From NCBI GenBank assembly GCA_019120175.1, contig DWVP01000001.1, positions 1 to 64,000 of the forward strand: a DNA stretch of 64,000 bases, written 5' to 3'. A model generated the notes under the pieces. The model was not told where the DNA came from, made no database searches, and was given only the letters and a program-made list of their open reading frames with translations. Each line of letters starts with the position of its first letter. Within the stretch, counting starts at the first letter, position 1. Of the stretch, positions 32,730-41,302 are shown in pieces. This stretch comes from Candidatus Corynebacterium faecigallinarum (GTDB taxonomy: Bacteria > Actinomycetota > Actinomycetes > Mycobacteriales > Mycobacteriaceae). The position numbers and the translations under genes were made by a program.

Positions 32730-32737
32730 GTGGCCAC

Positions 32738-34075
32738 ATGACTATTCTCAACTGGGAAGCGTCCCATATCGCCGAGGCCGACCAGCGCCACGTCTGGCAC
32801 CCCTACGCCCCGCGGAGTGCGGCGCAGCCGAGCGTGCCGGTGAGGGCGACGTCCGGCACCACGCTGCACCTGGCGGACGGTCGGGACGTGATCGACGGCA
32901 TGAGCTCCTGGTGGGCGGCCTGTCATGGCCACGGCCACCCGCAGATCACGGCCGCAGCACACCGGCAGATCGACACGATGAGCCATGTGATGTTCGGCGG
33001 GCTGACCCACCAGCCGGCCGCGGAACTCGCCGAGCGGCTGGTGGCCTTCGCCGGACGCGAGGCTGAGGTTGGTGCGGCGGTCAGTGCGGCAGGTGGGGCG
33101 CAGGACGAACCGCTGGACTCGGTCTTCTACTCCGATTCCGGCTCCGTGGCCGTCGAGGTCGCCCTGAAGATGGCCCTGCAGTATCAGCGGGGGATCGGCC
33201 ATCCGGAGCGCGACCGCTTCCTCACCTGGCGCGGCGGATACCACGGCGACACCCAGGGGCCGATGGGCGTCTGCGACCCGGACAACGGCATGCACGCGCT
33301 GTGGGGCGGCGTGCTGAGGCCGCAGGTCTTCGTGCCGGAACCACCGCCGCGCGGCAGCAGTGCCGAGATCATCGAGGTCTACCTCGACGAGGTGCGGCAG
33401 GCCGTGGAGAGCCACGACATCGCCGCGATCATCGTCGAACCGGTGGTCCAGGGGGCCGGCGGTATGCGCTTCCACGACCACGCCCTGATCCGCGGGCTGC
33501 GCGAGATCTGTTCGGCCACCGGTGCTCTGCTGATCCTCGACGAGATCGCCACCGGGTTCGGACGCACCGGCGACCCACTCGTCGGCGCTGCCGCCGGGGT
33601 GGTGCCGGACATCCTCTGTCTGGGCAAGGCGCTGACCGGAGGCTTCATGAGTTTCGCCGCGACGATGTCCACCGCCCGCGTGGCCGCGGCGATTGATGCA
33701 CCTGACGGGGGAGGGGCGCTGATGCACGGCCCCACCTTCATGGGAAACCCGCTGGCCTGCGAGGTCTCGCTGGCCGCGCTAGATCTGGTGGAGTCGGACT
33801 ACTGGCGGCCCCGTGTCGCCCGGATCGAGACGCTGTTGCAGGACGGTCTGATGCCCCTGGCGCAGTACGACTCGGTGGCGGACGTCCGGGTGCTCGGCGC
33901 GATCGGTGTGGTGGAGATGGCCGAACCCGTCGACATGTCTGTGGCGATCCGGACCGTGCTCGACCAGGGGGTGTGGCTGCGTCCCTTCGGACGGCTGCTT
34001 TACACGATGCCACCGTTCACCTGCAGCGACAGTGAGATCGGACAGATCATCCAGGCGATGGAGGTGCTCGCATGA
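32738..34075 (+). CDS. bioA: Adenosylmethionine-8-amino-7-oxononanoate aminotransferase
   Basis: A 445-residue class-III aminotransferase making 7,8-diaminopelargonate. HVWHPYAPRS at the start, GMSSWWAACHGHGHPQI (BioA hallmark), YSDSGSVAVEVALKMALQY, LTWRGGYHGDT, ILDEIATGFGRTG (cofactor Asp) and LCLGKALTGGFMSFA (PLP Lys) are visible. An Ala/Gly-rich insert lies between FAGREAEVGAAVS and DSVFYSDSG. Leaderless start. Its stop overlaps the bioD start (ATGA). Confidence 0.95.
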   Translation: MTILNWEASHIAEADQRHVWHPYAPRSAAQPSVPVRATSGTTLHLADGRDVIDGMSSWWAACHGHGHPQITAAAHRQIDTMSHVMFGGLTHQPAAELAERLVAFAGREAEVGAAVSAAGGAQDEPLDSVFYSDSGSVAVEVALKMALQYQRGIGHPERDRFLTWRGGYHGDTQGPMGVCDPDNGMHALWGGVLRPQVFVPEPPPRGSSAEIIEVYLDEVRQAVESHDIAAIIVEPVVQGAGGMRFHDHALIRGLREICSATGALLILDEIATGFGRTGDPLVGAAAGVVPDILCLGKALTGGFMSFAATMSTARVAAAIDAPDGGGALMHGPTFMGNPLACEVSLAALDLVESDYWRPRVARIETLLQDGLMPLAQYDSVADVRVLGAIGVVEMAEPVDMSVAIRTVLDQGVWLRPFGRLLYTMPPFTCSDSEIGQIIQAMEVLA

Positions 34076-34746
34076 TCGTCCTGGTGACCGGTACCGGAAC
34101 CGACGTCGGCAAGACCGTGGCCACCGCCGCGCTGGCCGCGTGCGGCGAATCCCGTGGCCACGATGTCGCGCTGGTCAAGCCGGTGCAGACCGGTGAGTCG
34201 CCGGGGTCGGGGGACCTGGCGACGATCACCGCACTGACCGGGATCGCGGACACCCACTGTTTCGCCACCTGTCCGGAGCCGTTGGCCCCGGTGACTGCGG
34301 CACAACGCGCCGGGGTGTCGCTCCCCAGTCTGGAGGAGAGCGTGCGCCGGGTACGGGACCTCGACGGCCCGGGACGGCTGGTGCTCGTCGAGGGTGCCGG
34401 AGGGGTGCTGGTGCAGCTCGGCGACTACACGATCGCGGACCTGGCCCATGCGCTGCAGGCACCCGTGGTCGTGGTGACGACGACAGGTCTGGGGAGCCTC
34501 AACCATCTGGCCCTCACCCTCGAAGCGCTGGCGCACCGGGACATCCGCTGTCTCGGGGTCATCGGCGGATCGGTGCCTGGATCACCTGATCTCGCGACGT
34601 CCTGCACGCTGGACGTCCTGCGCGCCGGGGAGCTCGGCAGTCCGTGGCTGGGGGAGATTCCGGCCGGTGCCGGAGCGCCGACGAGTGTGGCCGCGTTCTG
34701 CGCTGCGGCGGTGGAGTGGTTGGACGGTGGCCGTCGCCTTCTCTAG
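34072..34746 (+). CDS. bioD: ATP-dependent dethiobiotin synthetase
   Basis: A 224-residue P-loop enzyme. VTGTGTDVGKTVATAALAA is the phosphate-binding loop, VKPVQTGE the second motif, and LVLVEGAGGVLVQLGDYTIA the BioD signature. It closes the ring to dethiobiotin with CO2 and ATP. Coupled to bioA. No bioB is present here, so the last biotin step is encoded elsewhere. Confidence 0.93.
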   Translation: MIVLVTGTGTDVGKTVATAALAACGESRGHDVALVKPVQTGESPGSGDLATITALTGIADTHCFATCPEPLAPVTAAQRAGVSLPSLEESVRRVRDLDGPGRLVLVEGAGGVLVQLGDYTIADLAHALQAPVVVVTTTGLGSLNHLALTLEALAHRDIRCLGVIGGSVPGSPDLATSCTLDVLRAGELGSPWLGEIPAGAGAPTSVAAFCAAAVEWLDGGRRLL

Positions 34747-34752
34747 ACGCAA

Positions 34753-34772
34753 TGTAAAGTATCCTGTACATT
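34753..34772 (+). promoter_or_regulatory. Palindromic operator and leaderless promoter of the small Xre gene
   Basis: TGTAAAGTATCCTGTACA (34753-34770) is an 18-base imperfect palindrome (14 positions symmetric). The -10 TACATT (34767-34772) overlaps its right end and lies seven bases before GTG 34780. Autorepression by the Xre protein is likely; a biotin regulator is possible given the position behind bioD. Confidence 0.5.
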
Positions 34773-34779
34773 CTGACGT

Positions 34780-35028
34780 GTGAGTGTTACATCGCAGGAT
34801 GCTGCCGAAGCGTCCAACATGGTCCGCCGCTGGCGACGCTGGGAGGAACTCTCCCAGGCGGAGCTGGCGGAACGGGTCGGTGTGTCCCGGCAGACGATCG
34901 CGAACATCGAGAAGGGCAATTACTCGCCCTCGGTCCACCTCGCTCTGGCGATCTGCCACGAACTGGGCCACACCGTGGAGCAGATCTTCGGTGACGAGCA
35001 GGAACGAGCGCAGGAACAGGAGCAGTGA
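34780..35028 (+). CDS. Small Xre-family (Cro/CI-type) regulator
   Basis: 82 residues, almost entirely one HTH_3 domain: WEELSQAELAERVGVSRQTI, then NIEKGNYSPSVHLALAICHE and LGHTVEQIFG. An acidic Gln/Glu tail ends the protein. GTG start, leaderless. The next gene starts two bases after its stop and encodes a two-span membrane protein; such pairs are common in Gram-positive bacteria and may sense the membrane. Confidence 0.82.
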   Translation: MSVTSQDAAEASNMVRRWRRWEELSQAELAERVGVSRQTIANIEKGNYSPSVHLALAICHELGHTVEQIFGDEQERAQEQEQ

Positions 35029-35030
35029 CC

Positions 35031-35420
35031 ATGAGCTACGGAGATGTTGTCGTCCAGCGGGTGAGGGATTCCGTCGACGACGAGTACCAGGAGCAGATCG
35101 CCCACCAGTCGGCCAGTGTCGGGATGCAGTACAACATGCTGATGGGTACGGCCGCTTCCCAGCGATGGATGAAGCGCCGCGCCCCACGGCCTAGGTATGC
35201 ACGACTGTCGCCGCAGGAATGGATTGTGGGAGTGCCGCTGATCGGTGTCATGCTCGCCGGCATCCTGGTCCGCGCGTACGACGGCGACCTCTGGACCGCG
35301 GCCGGAATGGTCACCGGCGGAGTACTGGGAGGATTCGCCGGCGCCTGGTTCGGGAATCGCGCGGCCAACTACACCAGGGCACAGGACGAACGACGACTCG
35401 AGGCCGCGCTCGAAGACTGA
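35031..35420 (+). CDS. Two-span membrane protein paired with the Xre regulator
   Basis: 129 residues: a soluble head with Gln and His (DEYQEQIAHQSASVGMQYNM), a basic stretch, then segments EWIVGVPLIGVMLAGILV and AGMVTGGVLGGFAGAWFG, and a charged tail. No family assignment. It is two bases behind the Xre gene, so both are one transcript. The stop codon starts an 11-bp tandem repeat. Confidence 0.7.
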   Translation: MSYGDVVVQRVRDSVDDEYQEQIAHQSASVGMQYNMLMGTAASQRWMKRRAPRPRYARLSPQEWIVGVPLIGVMLAGILVRAYDGDLWTAAGMVTGGVLGGFAGAWFGNRAANYTRAQDERRLEAALED

Positions 35421-35456
35421 CCGAGGACTGACCGGGGACTGACCGGGGACTGACCC
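35415..35456. repeat. 11-bp tandem repeat, about 3.5 units
   Basis: GACTGACCGRG is repeated at 35415, 35426 and 35437 with a partial copy from 35448. It begins in the stop region of the membrane-protein gene and ends before the sirtuin promoter. Each unit carries TGA. Confidence 0.8.
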
Positions 35457-35486
35457 GAACCGCCCCAGGTCACTACCCTGGGAACC

Positions 35487-36266
35487 ATGAGTGAGCTACC
35501 GCAGGACCTCGCCACCGCCGTCCGGGACGCCCGCCGAGTCGAAGTCTTCACCGGCGCCGGTATGAGTGCCGACTCCGGACTCGACACCTTCCGGGACGCC
35601 ACCACCGGCCTGTGGAGCCACGTCGACCCGCAGGCCATGGCCAGCATCGACGCGTGGGCCCGGGATCCCGAACCCATGTGGGCCTGGTACCTGTGGCGCG
35701 CGACGAAGGCCCGCACCGCCGACCCGAACCCCGGCCACACCGCCATCGCCGACTGGCAGCACGTGGTTGACGGGGCGGACGGGGCCGCGGGCGTCAGCGT
35801 CCACGTCACCACCCAGAACATCGATGACCTGCACGAACGCGCCGGATCGTCCAACGTCTCCCACCTGCACGGCAGCCTCTTCGCCTTCCGCTGCAGCATC
35901 TGCGAGGCCCCGGCTCCCGAACCCGAGCTCCTGCTCGAACCGGTGGAACGACTCACCCCGCCGTCCTGCACCGTGTGCGGCAACCCGGTGCGTCCCGGTG
36001 TCGTCTGGTTCGGCGAGGCACTGCCACAACGCGACTTCGCCGAGGCCGAGCAGTCCATGCAGGACTGCGACCTCGTGGTCATCGTCGGCACCAGCGGCGT
36101 GGTCTACCCGGCGGCCGGGCTGCCGCAGATCGCCGCCGCCCGTGGCGTCCCCATCGTCGAGATCAGCCCCGCCGACACCGACCTCACCCCGCTCACCACC
36201 TGGTCACTGCGCACTACCGCCGCCGAAGGCTTGCCGGCCCTGGTAGATGCGCTGGACCAGCACTAA
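35487..36266 (+). CDS. cobB: NAD-dependent protein deacylase, sirtuin family
   Basis: A 259-residue sirtuin. FTGAGMSADSGLDTFRD (NAD-binding GAGxS...FR), TTQNIDDLHERAG (catalytic NID), HLHGSLFAFRC (catalytic His), two Cys pairs for zinc (CSIC and CTVC) and RPGVVWFGEALP. It removes acyl groups from lysines using NAD. The usual GIP before FR reads GLD, a small difference. TACCCT (35474-35479) lies seven bases before the ATG: leaderless. Confidence 0.92.
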   Translation: MSELPQDLATAVRDARRVEVFTGAGMSADSGLDTFRDATTGLWSHVDPQAMASIDAWARDPEPMWAWYLWRATKARTADPNPGHTAIADWQHVVDGADGAAGVSVHVTTQNIDDLHERAGSSNVSHLHGSLFAFRCSICEAPAPEPELLLEPVERLTPPSCTVCGNPVRPGVVWFGEALPQRDFAEAEQSMQDCDLVVIVGTSGVVYPAAGLPQIAAARGVPIVEISPADTDLTPLTTWSLRTTAAEGLPALVDALDQH

Positions 36267-36276
36267 CCAGCAGGTT

Positions 36277-36855
36277 CTAGCTGAACCGCACCTCGTCCAG
36301 ACTCAGTGCGTCCCCCGGCAGCGACTGGCCCTTGGCGATCTCGACGTAGCCGGCCGCATGATGGACCAACCCCCTCTGCTCCTCCTCCGAGAGCTCCCGG
36401 CGCACCTTCGCCGGCAACCCGGCGGCCAACGACGCGTCCGGAATTTCGGTGCCCTCCAACACCACGGCACCCGCGCCGACGATCGACCCGGATCCCACAG
36501 TGGAGCCACTGAGCAGCGAGGACGACATCCCCACCAGTGTGCCGTCGCCGACGCTGAGGCCGTGGATCAGCGCCTGGTGGCCCACGGTCACGTCATCGCC
36601 CAGCACGCAGGCGGCACCGGTGTCCACATGGATCACGCTGTTGTCCTGGATGTTCGTGCGCTCACCGATACGGATCGCGCCGACATCGCCACGGACCACC
36701 ACCCCGTAGAACACCGAGGAATCCGCGCCGATCTCCACATCGCCGATGATCACCGCATTCGGGGCGATGAACGCCGACTCGTGGATCCGGGGCGTCCTCC
36801 CGTTGAACGGCAGGATCAGCGGTCCGGTGGTGCGGGGGTTCTGGAAGGTAGCCAT
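36277..36855 (-). CDS. Gamma-carbonic-anhydrase-like left-handed beta-helix protein
   Basis: 192 residues of hexapeptide repeats: PNAVIIGDVEIGADSSVFYG, VVVRGDVGAIRIGERTNIQD, NSVIHVDTGAACVLGDDVTV, GHQALIHGLSVGDGTLVGMS. The metal His residues are at IHVD, GHQ and IHG, as in gamma-CA/YrdA/PaaY trimers. ATG at 36855 with TACAGT seven bases upstream (leaderless). It may hydrate CO2 or have an acyltransferase-like role. Confidence 0.88.
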   Translation of the reverse strand: MATFQNPRTTGPLILPFNGRTPRIHESAFIAPNAVIIGDVEIGADSSVFYGVVVRGDVGAIRIGERTNIQDNSVIHVDTGAACVLGDDVTVGHQALIHGLSVGDGTLVGMSSSLLSGSTVGSGSIVGAGAVVLEGTEIPDASLAAGLPAKVRRELSEEEQRGLVHHAAGYVEIAKGQSLPGDALSLDEVRFS

Positions 36856-36901
36856 ATTCCCCACTGTAACTATCTGGCGGGCACGCTGCCGCTAGTCGGC
36901 G

Positions 36902-37621
36902 CTAGTCAGCGAGGATCCCGGTGCCGCGCAGCCACTCGACCAGCAACAGCCGGGCCGGTTCCACGACCGCCGGCCCATAGGTGGCGGCGTCCTGCCGGAA
37001 CTGCGGTACATCGACCCCCTGGTCCTCGACATCCGGGACATAACCGTCCAACCACTGCTGGATCCGATCCGGATCCACCTGCGGGTTGAACTGCAGGCCA
37101 AGGGCATGATTCGACTGGAACGCCTGCACCGGCGAATGCTCGTCGAACGCCAAGCGCTCGATACCGGCGCCGATCGCCGCCCGGCCGTCCGGCAACTCGA
37201 TCCGGTCCCCGTGCCAGTGCAGCACGGGCAGGTCCGCCAGATGACGCAACGGACCCTGCCTGCCCTGCTCGGTCAGCTCCACCGGCGACCAACCGATCTG
37301 CATCGGCCCCACCCCGGGGGCGACATCACCCCCCAGGGCCAACGCCAACAACTGCGCGCCCAACCCCACGCCGATGACGGGGCGTCCCGCAGCATGCCGG
37401 GAGCGGATCAGCTCCACGACCTCCGACATGTAGGGGTTGCGGGGGGCATCCACCCTCACCGGCCCGCCCATCACGACCAGCAGGTCGGCGTCGAGCGGAC
37501 CCGGGGGAAAATCAACGCCGACATCGGCGTACGACGGGTTCAGGACGTCCTCCCACACCCCGGCGTCCTCGGTGACGACTTGGCGCAGAACAACCGTACT
37601 CAACAAGCTGGTGGTGGTCAT
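36902..37621 (-). CDS. Class-I glutamine-amidotransferase-like protein without catalytic residues
   Basis: A 239-residue GATase1 domain, like stand-alone GuaA-type amidotransferases. The fold motifs remain: LLVVMGGPVRVDAPRNPYM, PVIGVGLGAQLLALALGG, VLHWHGDRIELPDG and HALGLQFNPQVDPDRIQQWL. The nucleophile Cys of GxCxGAQ is Gly86, and the His and Glu of the FHPE motif are Asn179 and Gln181. All three catalytic residues are lost while the surrounding sequence is kept, so amide hydrolysis is not expected. TATCCT six bases before the ATG makes it leaderless. Divergent from a flavodoxin-like gene. Role unknown, perhaps ligand binding. Confidence 0.8.
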   Translation of the reverse strand: MTTTSLLSTVVLRQVVTEDAGVWEDVLNPSYADVGVDFPPGPLDADLLVVMGGPVRVDAPRNPYMSEVVELIRSRHAAGRPVIGVGLGAQLLALALGGDVAPGVGPMQIGWSPVELTEQGRQGPLRHLADLPVLHWHGDRIELPDGRAAIGAGIERLAFDEHSPVQAFQSNHALGLQFNPQVDPDRIQQWLDGYVPDVEDQGVDVPQFRQDAATYGPAVVEPARLLLVEWLRGTGILAD

Positions 37622-37649
37622 GGCTCAAGGATACGTTCATGATGGAACC

Positions 37650-38129
37650 ATGGCCCACCTTCTGATCGTCCACCACAGTCCCACCGAGAAAATCCACGGC
37701 ATGGCGCAGACCGTCATCGACGCCGCACAGGACGCCGCCGAGCAGGTCAACGCCGAACTGCCCGCCGACCAACACCTGCGCATCATCGAACGCGACGCCC
37801 TGCACCCCGACGCCGACGAACTCGCCGAGGCTGACGCCGTCCTGCTCGGCACCACCGCCAACTTCGGCTACATCTCCGGCGCGTTGAAGCACTACTTCGA
37901 CTCCACCTACGTCAAGAACCAGGGGGTCGACAAGATGTTCAGCTACTGGATCCGCGGCGGCTACGACACCACCGGCGCCGAGAAGGCGATGGAGTCAATC
38001 ACCACCGGTTTCGGCTGGTCACGGGCGGCCGAGCCGGTGACGTTCACCGGCGAGATAGAACCGCACCAGGACGAACTGGTCGCCCTGGCGCAGAACACCG
38101 TCGGCGCGTGGTTCGCGAGTATCGGTTGA
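37650..38129 (+). CDS. Flavodoxin-like NAD(P)H reductase family protein
   Basis: A 159-residue flavodoxin fold. LLIVHHSPTEKIHGMAQTVI is the phosphate loop, AVLLGTTANFGYISGALKHY the second FMN loop, and IRGGYDTTGAEKAMESITTG the C-terminal part. Similar proteins (IsiB/WrbA-like) carry FMN for small redox jobs. ATG 37650 follows GGAA; an in-frame GTG upstream would overlap the divergent gene. Confidence 0.75.
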   Translation: MAHLLIVHHSPTEKIHGMAQTVIDAAQDAAEQVNAELPADQHLRIIERDALHPDADELAEADAVLLGTTANFGYISGALKHYFDSTYVKNQGVDKMFSYWIRGGYDTTGAEKAMESITTGFGWSRAAEPVTFTGEIEPHQDELVALAQNTVGAWFASIG

Positions 38130-38156
38130 GTGGTTGAGCCGTTGAAATGTGGCGCG

Positions 38157-38477
38157 CTACTTCGCGTCGGACAGGACGTAGGACGCCGCGGCCACCCCGG
38201 CGGTCACGGTGAGCACGGCCGGCCAGGAACCGATCTTCTTCGCCAGCGGGTGAGACAGGCCGAAACCGAGGACATAGGCGCTGGTCAGACCGGCAGTCAG
38301 TGCCGGGCCACCCTTGGCCATCCAGCTGCGTCCGGCATGCACCCCGGCGGCGGCGAGAACCACGCCACCGATCGGGCGGATCCCGGTCTCCCGGGCCGTG
38401 AGCCAACCCCCGACCAGACCCAGGCTGGTGACGGCGGCAGTGTTGACATCCTTGGCGTTCTTGAGTTTCATCTCCAT
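38157..38477 (-). CDS. Small membrane protein, unknown function
   Basis: 106 residues with about three short hydrophobic segments (AAVTSLGLVGGWLTA, IGGVVLAAAGVHAG, PAVLTVTAGVAAASYVL) and several Gly residues. Similar small proteins occur in corynebacteria without known function. TACCGT lies eight bases before the ATG (leaderless). Confidence 0.65.
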   Translation of the reverse strand: MEMKLKNAKDVNTAAVTSLGLVGGWLTARETGIRPIGGVVLAAAGVHAGRSWMAKGGPALTAGLTSAYVLGFGLSHPLAKKIGSWPAVLTVTAGVAAASYVLSDAK

Positions 38478-38562
38478 GACGGTCAACGGTACCCGGGTAC
38501 GCTCGGGGAGGGACAACGAACCTGATGATCGACCTCGATGAACGAACCCGACGAAGGACACC

Positions 38563-39555
38563 ATGACACGTAACAGTTCCCTCGGGATGGACACACTGAT
38601 CACCCGACTGTGGGGGATCGACGTGCCGATCATCGGGGCACCGATGGCCGGACGCGCCGGCGGCGAGCTCGCCGCCGCCGTTAGCGCCGCCGGTGGACTG
38701 GGCATGATCGGGGTGGGGGCGAACACCAGCCCGGAGTGGATCACCGAGAACGCCGAGATCGCCCGTGGCGGCGGCAACTTCGGCATCGGCCTGATGGTGT
38801 GGGCTCTCGACGACGCCGTCGCCGCCACCGGACATGCCGACCAGTTCGAGGCTGCCCTCGCCGCAAAACCCACCGTGCTCTCCCTCGCCTTCGGTGACCC
38901 CGGCCCCTGGGTGAAACGCGCCCACGACGCCGGGATCAGCGTCGTCGCGCCGGTGAATACCCGACTGCAGGTGCGCCAGGCACTCGACGCCGATGTCGAC
39001 GTCCTGTGCGTCCAAGGCTCCGACGCCGGCGGCCACACCGGACGCATCGGCACCATGGCACTGATGCAGAACATCCTTGCCTATGTGGCGATCCACGCCC
39101 CGGCCGTGCCCGTCGCCGTCGCCGGCGGCATCGGATCAGGACGCGGGGTCGCCGCAGCCCTCGGTGCCGGGGCGGACGCGGCCTGGATCGGTACCGCACT
39201 GCTGGGCTCACCCGAAGCGCTCGGATCCGCCGAGCTGAAGGACGCGGCGGTCACGGCGTCCTCCCGGCACACCGTGCTCACCGGTATCTACGACCGGGCC
39301 GAACAGGTCGGCTGGGACATCGACACCTGGCCCACGCGAACGGTCCGCAATGACTTCGTCGACCGTTACGCCGACGACCAGACCGTCACCGACGCCGAAC
39401 TCATCGCCGCCCGGGCCCCCGGCGGCGACCACGCCAATGATGTGAAACTGCACGCCGGGCAGGGTATCGGCCTGCTACAACGCAAGGAACCCGCCGGCCA
39501 CGTGGTGCGGCGGATGGCGCAGGAGGCCTCGACGCTGCTGCGTCGCTTCTGCTGA
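38563..39555 (+). CDS. Nitronate monooxygenase family protein
   Basis: A 330-residue FMN TIM barrel. VPIIGAPMAGRAGGELAAAV at the start, VSAAGGLGMIGVGA, LCVQGSDAGGHTGRIG (substrate/FMN motif with the His) and PVAVAGGIGSGRGVAAALGA are NMO class-I features. It oxidises alkyl nitronates such as propionate-3-nitronate. ATG 38563 with GAAGGA seven bases upstream. Converges with a TetR gene 11 bases after its stop. Confidence 0.9.
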   Translation: MTRNSSLGMDTLITRLWGIDVPIIGAPMAGRAGGELAAAVSAAGGLGMIGVGANTSPEWITENAEIARGGGNFGIGLMVWALDDAVAATGHADQFEAALAAKPTVLSLAFGDPGPWVKRAHDAGISVVAPVNTRLQVRQALDADVDVLCVQGSDAGGHTGRIGTMALMQNILAYVAIHAPAVPVAVAGGIGSGRGVAAALGAGADAAWIGTALLGSPEALGSAELKDAAVTASSRHTVLTGIYDRAEQVGWDIDTWPTRTVRNDFVDRYADDQTVTDAELIAARAPGGDHANDVKLHAGQGIGLLQRKEPAGHVVRRMAQEASTLLRRFC

Positions 39556-39566
39556 GCTTTCTCACC

Positions 39567-40145
39567 CTATCCCGGCAGGTCGCCGACCATGTCGCTGACG
39601 GTGGCGCGGGCAGCGTCCTCGCTGATCCTGCCCGACATCAGCAATGAACCCAGACCGTGGCCCAGGGCCATGGCGGTGTCGACGATGCGTCCGGCGGTCT
39701 CCTCGCCGAGCTCCGGAAGAGCGGTCAGGCACGCGGCGGTGAACTCCGCGGCCGTGGCATCCAGGTAGCGCTGATAGGCCGAGGCCGCCGGTTCCACCCC
39801 GGTCACCGCCATCAACTCCATTGACACCCCGACGCGGTGCAGGGCCCGGGTCTCCTCGTCGACGGGCAGGGAAGAGGCGAAGTAGCCCTCGATCACCGCA
39901 CGCAAGGACGTGGCATCAGCCAGGGGGCGACGCCAGCGGGCGACGCTACGCTCCGTGGCGCGGTCGAGGGCCGCGGTGAGCAACATGTCCTTGTTCGTGC
40001 CGTAGTACTGCACTAGCCGCAGGGAGACGCCAGCCTCCGCCGCGACCTTCCGCATGGTCACCGCATGAACGCCGCCGGCCCCGAGGAGGCGGTCGACGGC
40101 GTCGAGAATATCGTCCCGGCGGGAGGAGCCGGTGGTCGTTCGCAT
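39567..40145 (-). CDS. TetR-family regulator
   Basis: 192 residues. SRRDDILDAVDRLLGAGGVH and the HTH TMRKVAAEAGVSLRLVQYYG mark the N-terminus; the rest is a helical ligand domain with VIEGYFASSLPVDEETRALH. TATCGT eight bases before the ATG suggests a leaderless transcript; TTG 40154 is an alternative start. No obvious target beyond the adjacent genes. Confidence 0.85.
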   Translation of the reverse strand: MRTTTGSSRRDDILDAVDRLLGAGGVHAVTMRKVAAEAGVSLRLVQYYGTNKDMLLTAALDRATERSVARWRRPLADATSLRAVIEGYFASSLPVDEETRALHRVGVSMELMAVTGVEPAASAYQRYLDATAAEFTAACLTALPELGEETAGRIVDTAMALGHGLGSLLMSGRISEDAARATVSDMVGDLPG

Positions 40146-40201
40146 GAAGACCAACGATAGTCGGTGCCATCAGCGCCCCAGTGCGTAGGGTGGAAGGTGC
40201 C

Positions 40202-40942
40202 ATGAATGAGAGCAACGAACACACCCGTTGTCTGGACGTCGACCTCACCGCCACCCCCTGGCTCTACCCGGGACACTGGCCGAGGACCTCCGGCACACTG
40301 ACAAACGAGGGCTTCTTCCCCGGCACGACCGGGCTCGCCGACATTGCCACTGACCTGGGACGCACCGCTGTTGTCGCGGTGGGTTCGAATGCCTCACCCG
40401 GGGTGATGCGCACGAAACTGCGAAACAACGGGGTGTCCACCATCGTCCCGTTCCTGCGGGCCTGTGTGCCCGACACCGGAACCGCCTTCACCGCCCACGT
40501 CAGCCCCCGCGGCTACATTGCCGCCGCTCCTTACCGACAGCCCGGAGTACACGCTTCCCTGTGGGTCAGCCTGCTCGACGAGGAGCAGCTGGCCTGCGTC
40601 GACATGACCGAGTCGCCGAACTACACGCGCATCCGCTGCGAGGACACGCTGATCCTCGACAACGGTGAGGAACTCGTCGGCTACGACATCTACCGCAGCA
40701 GCTGGGGGCTGGTGCCCGACCTGCCACACCACACCGGACGTGGCGAGGAGCCGATGCCGTTCACCCAACGTGACGCGCAGGAGCGCGTGCTGCGGCACCT
40801 GCGCGACAGCCTCACCGGCATGGTCCCGTCATTGCCCGACGGCTCCAGCGAGCAGGTCGTCCGGGCGATGTGGACGGACGAGGGGCTGGCACGGCAGGTG
40901 TCCGAGGAACTGCACGCCGTGGCACTGGCGGACGGCTACTAG
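40202..40942 (+). CDS. Conserved hypothetical protein
   Basis: 246 residues, soluble, not recognised with confidence. LGRTAVVAVGSNASPGVMRT contains a GSN motif reminiscent of gamma-glutamylcyclotransferase-like folds, and AHVSPRGYIAAAPYRQPGVH then LDEEQLACVDMTESPNY fits a small beta domain. GGAAGG precedes the ATG by four bases. Divergent from the TetR gene at 40145, which may control it. Confidence 0.65.
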   Translation: MNESNEHTRCLDVDLTATPWLYPGHWPRTSGTLTNEGFFPGTTGLADIATDLGRTAVVAVGSNASPGVMRTKLRNNGVSTIVPFLRACVPDTGTAFTAHVSPRGYIAAAPYRQPGVHASLWVSLLDEEQLACVDMTESPNYTRIRCEDTLILDNGEELVGYDIYRSSWGLVPDLPHHTGRGEEPMPFTQRDAQERVLRHLRDSLTGMVPSLPDGSSEQVVRAMWTDEGLARQVSEELHAVALADGY

Positions 40943-40989
40943 CCGTTGAACGGTGTTAGCCGTTGTTGGCCGTTGTTAGCCGTTGTTGG
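40943..40989. repeat. Tandem GCCGTTGTTR repeats between convergent genes
   Basis: The 10-bp unit GCCGTTGTTA/G occurs at least three times in a row after a related GCCGTTGAACGGTGTTA copy. It spans the 3' end of the small secreted-protein gene, where it encodes its final Ala-Asn-Asn-Gly residues. Confidence 0.75.
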
Positions 40990-41266
40990 CTGAGCCCGGC
41001 ACGGACTGCCAGGACCCGGCGGCGAGGCTGCCGGAGGCGAGCAGGCCGAAGACACTGGCCAGGGAACCGACGACATCGGTGCTGGTGGACAGTGTGATCA
41101 GCGAGGATACCGTCGGGTTGTCGGTCGCCGATGAGGCGGAGCTGAAGCTCGGCAGGTCCTGGGCGGAGGCTGCCCCGGTGGTGGCGACGGCGGTCGCGGC
41201 GGTCAGGCCGGCGGCGGTCGCGATGGCGACCAGTCGCCTGCGGTAGGTGTTCTTCGATTCAGACAT
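40976..41266 (-). CDS. Small secreted protein
   Basis: 96 residues with a Sec signal: basic SKNTYRRRLV, hydrophobic AIATAAGLTAATAVATTG and a likely AxA cut at ASA-QDL. The mature part is Ser/Thr/Leu-rich (SSLITLSTSTDVVGSLASVF) with a GSLAAGS stretch, without Cys. Similar short secreted proteins of corynebacteria resemble pore or cell-envelope proteins, but function is unknown. CATAAT lies seven bases before the ATG. Confidence 0.7.
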   Translation of the reverse strand: MSESKNTYRRRLVAIATAAGLTAATAVATTGAASAQDLPSFSSASSATDNPTVSSLITLSTSTDVVGSLASVFGLLASGSLAAGSWQSVPGSANNG

Positions 41267-41302
41267 GCACCTGATTATGCCCCATCAGGTACAAAGGGGT
41301 CT

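Noticed and set aside
34753..34770. Palindrome before the Xre gene considered as a BioQ box
   Set aside because: It lacks the TGAAC-N3-GTTAC pattern and overlaps the promoter of the Xre gene itself; autoregulation is simpler.
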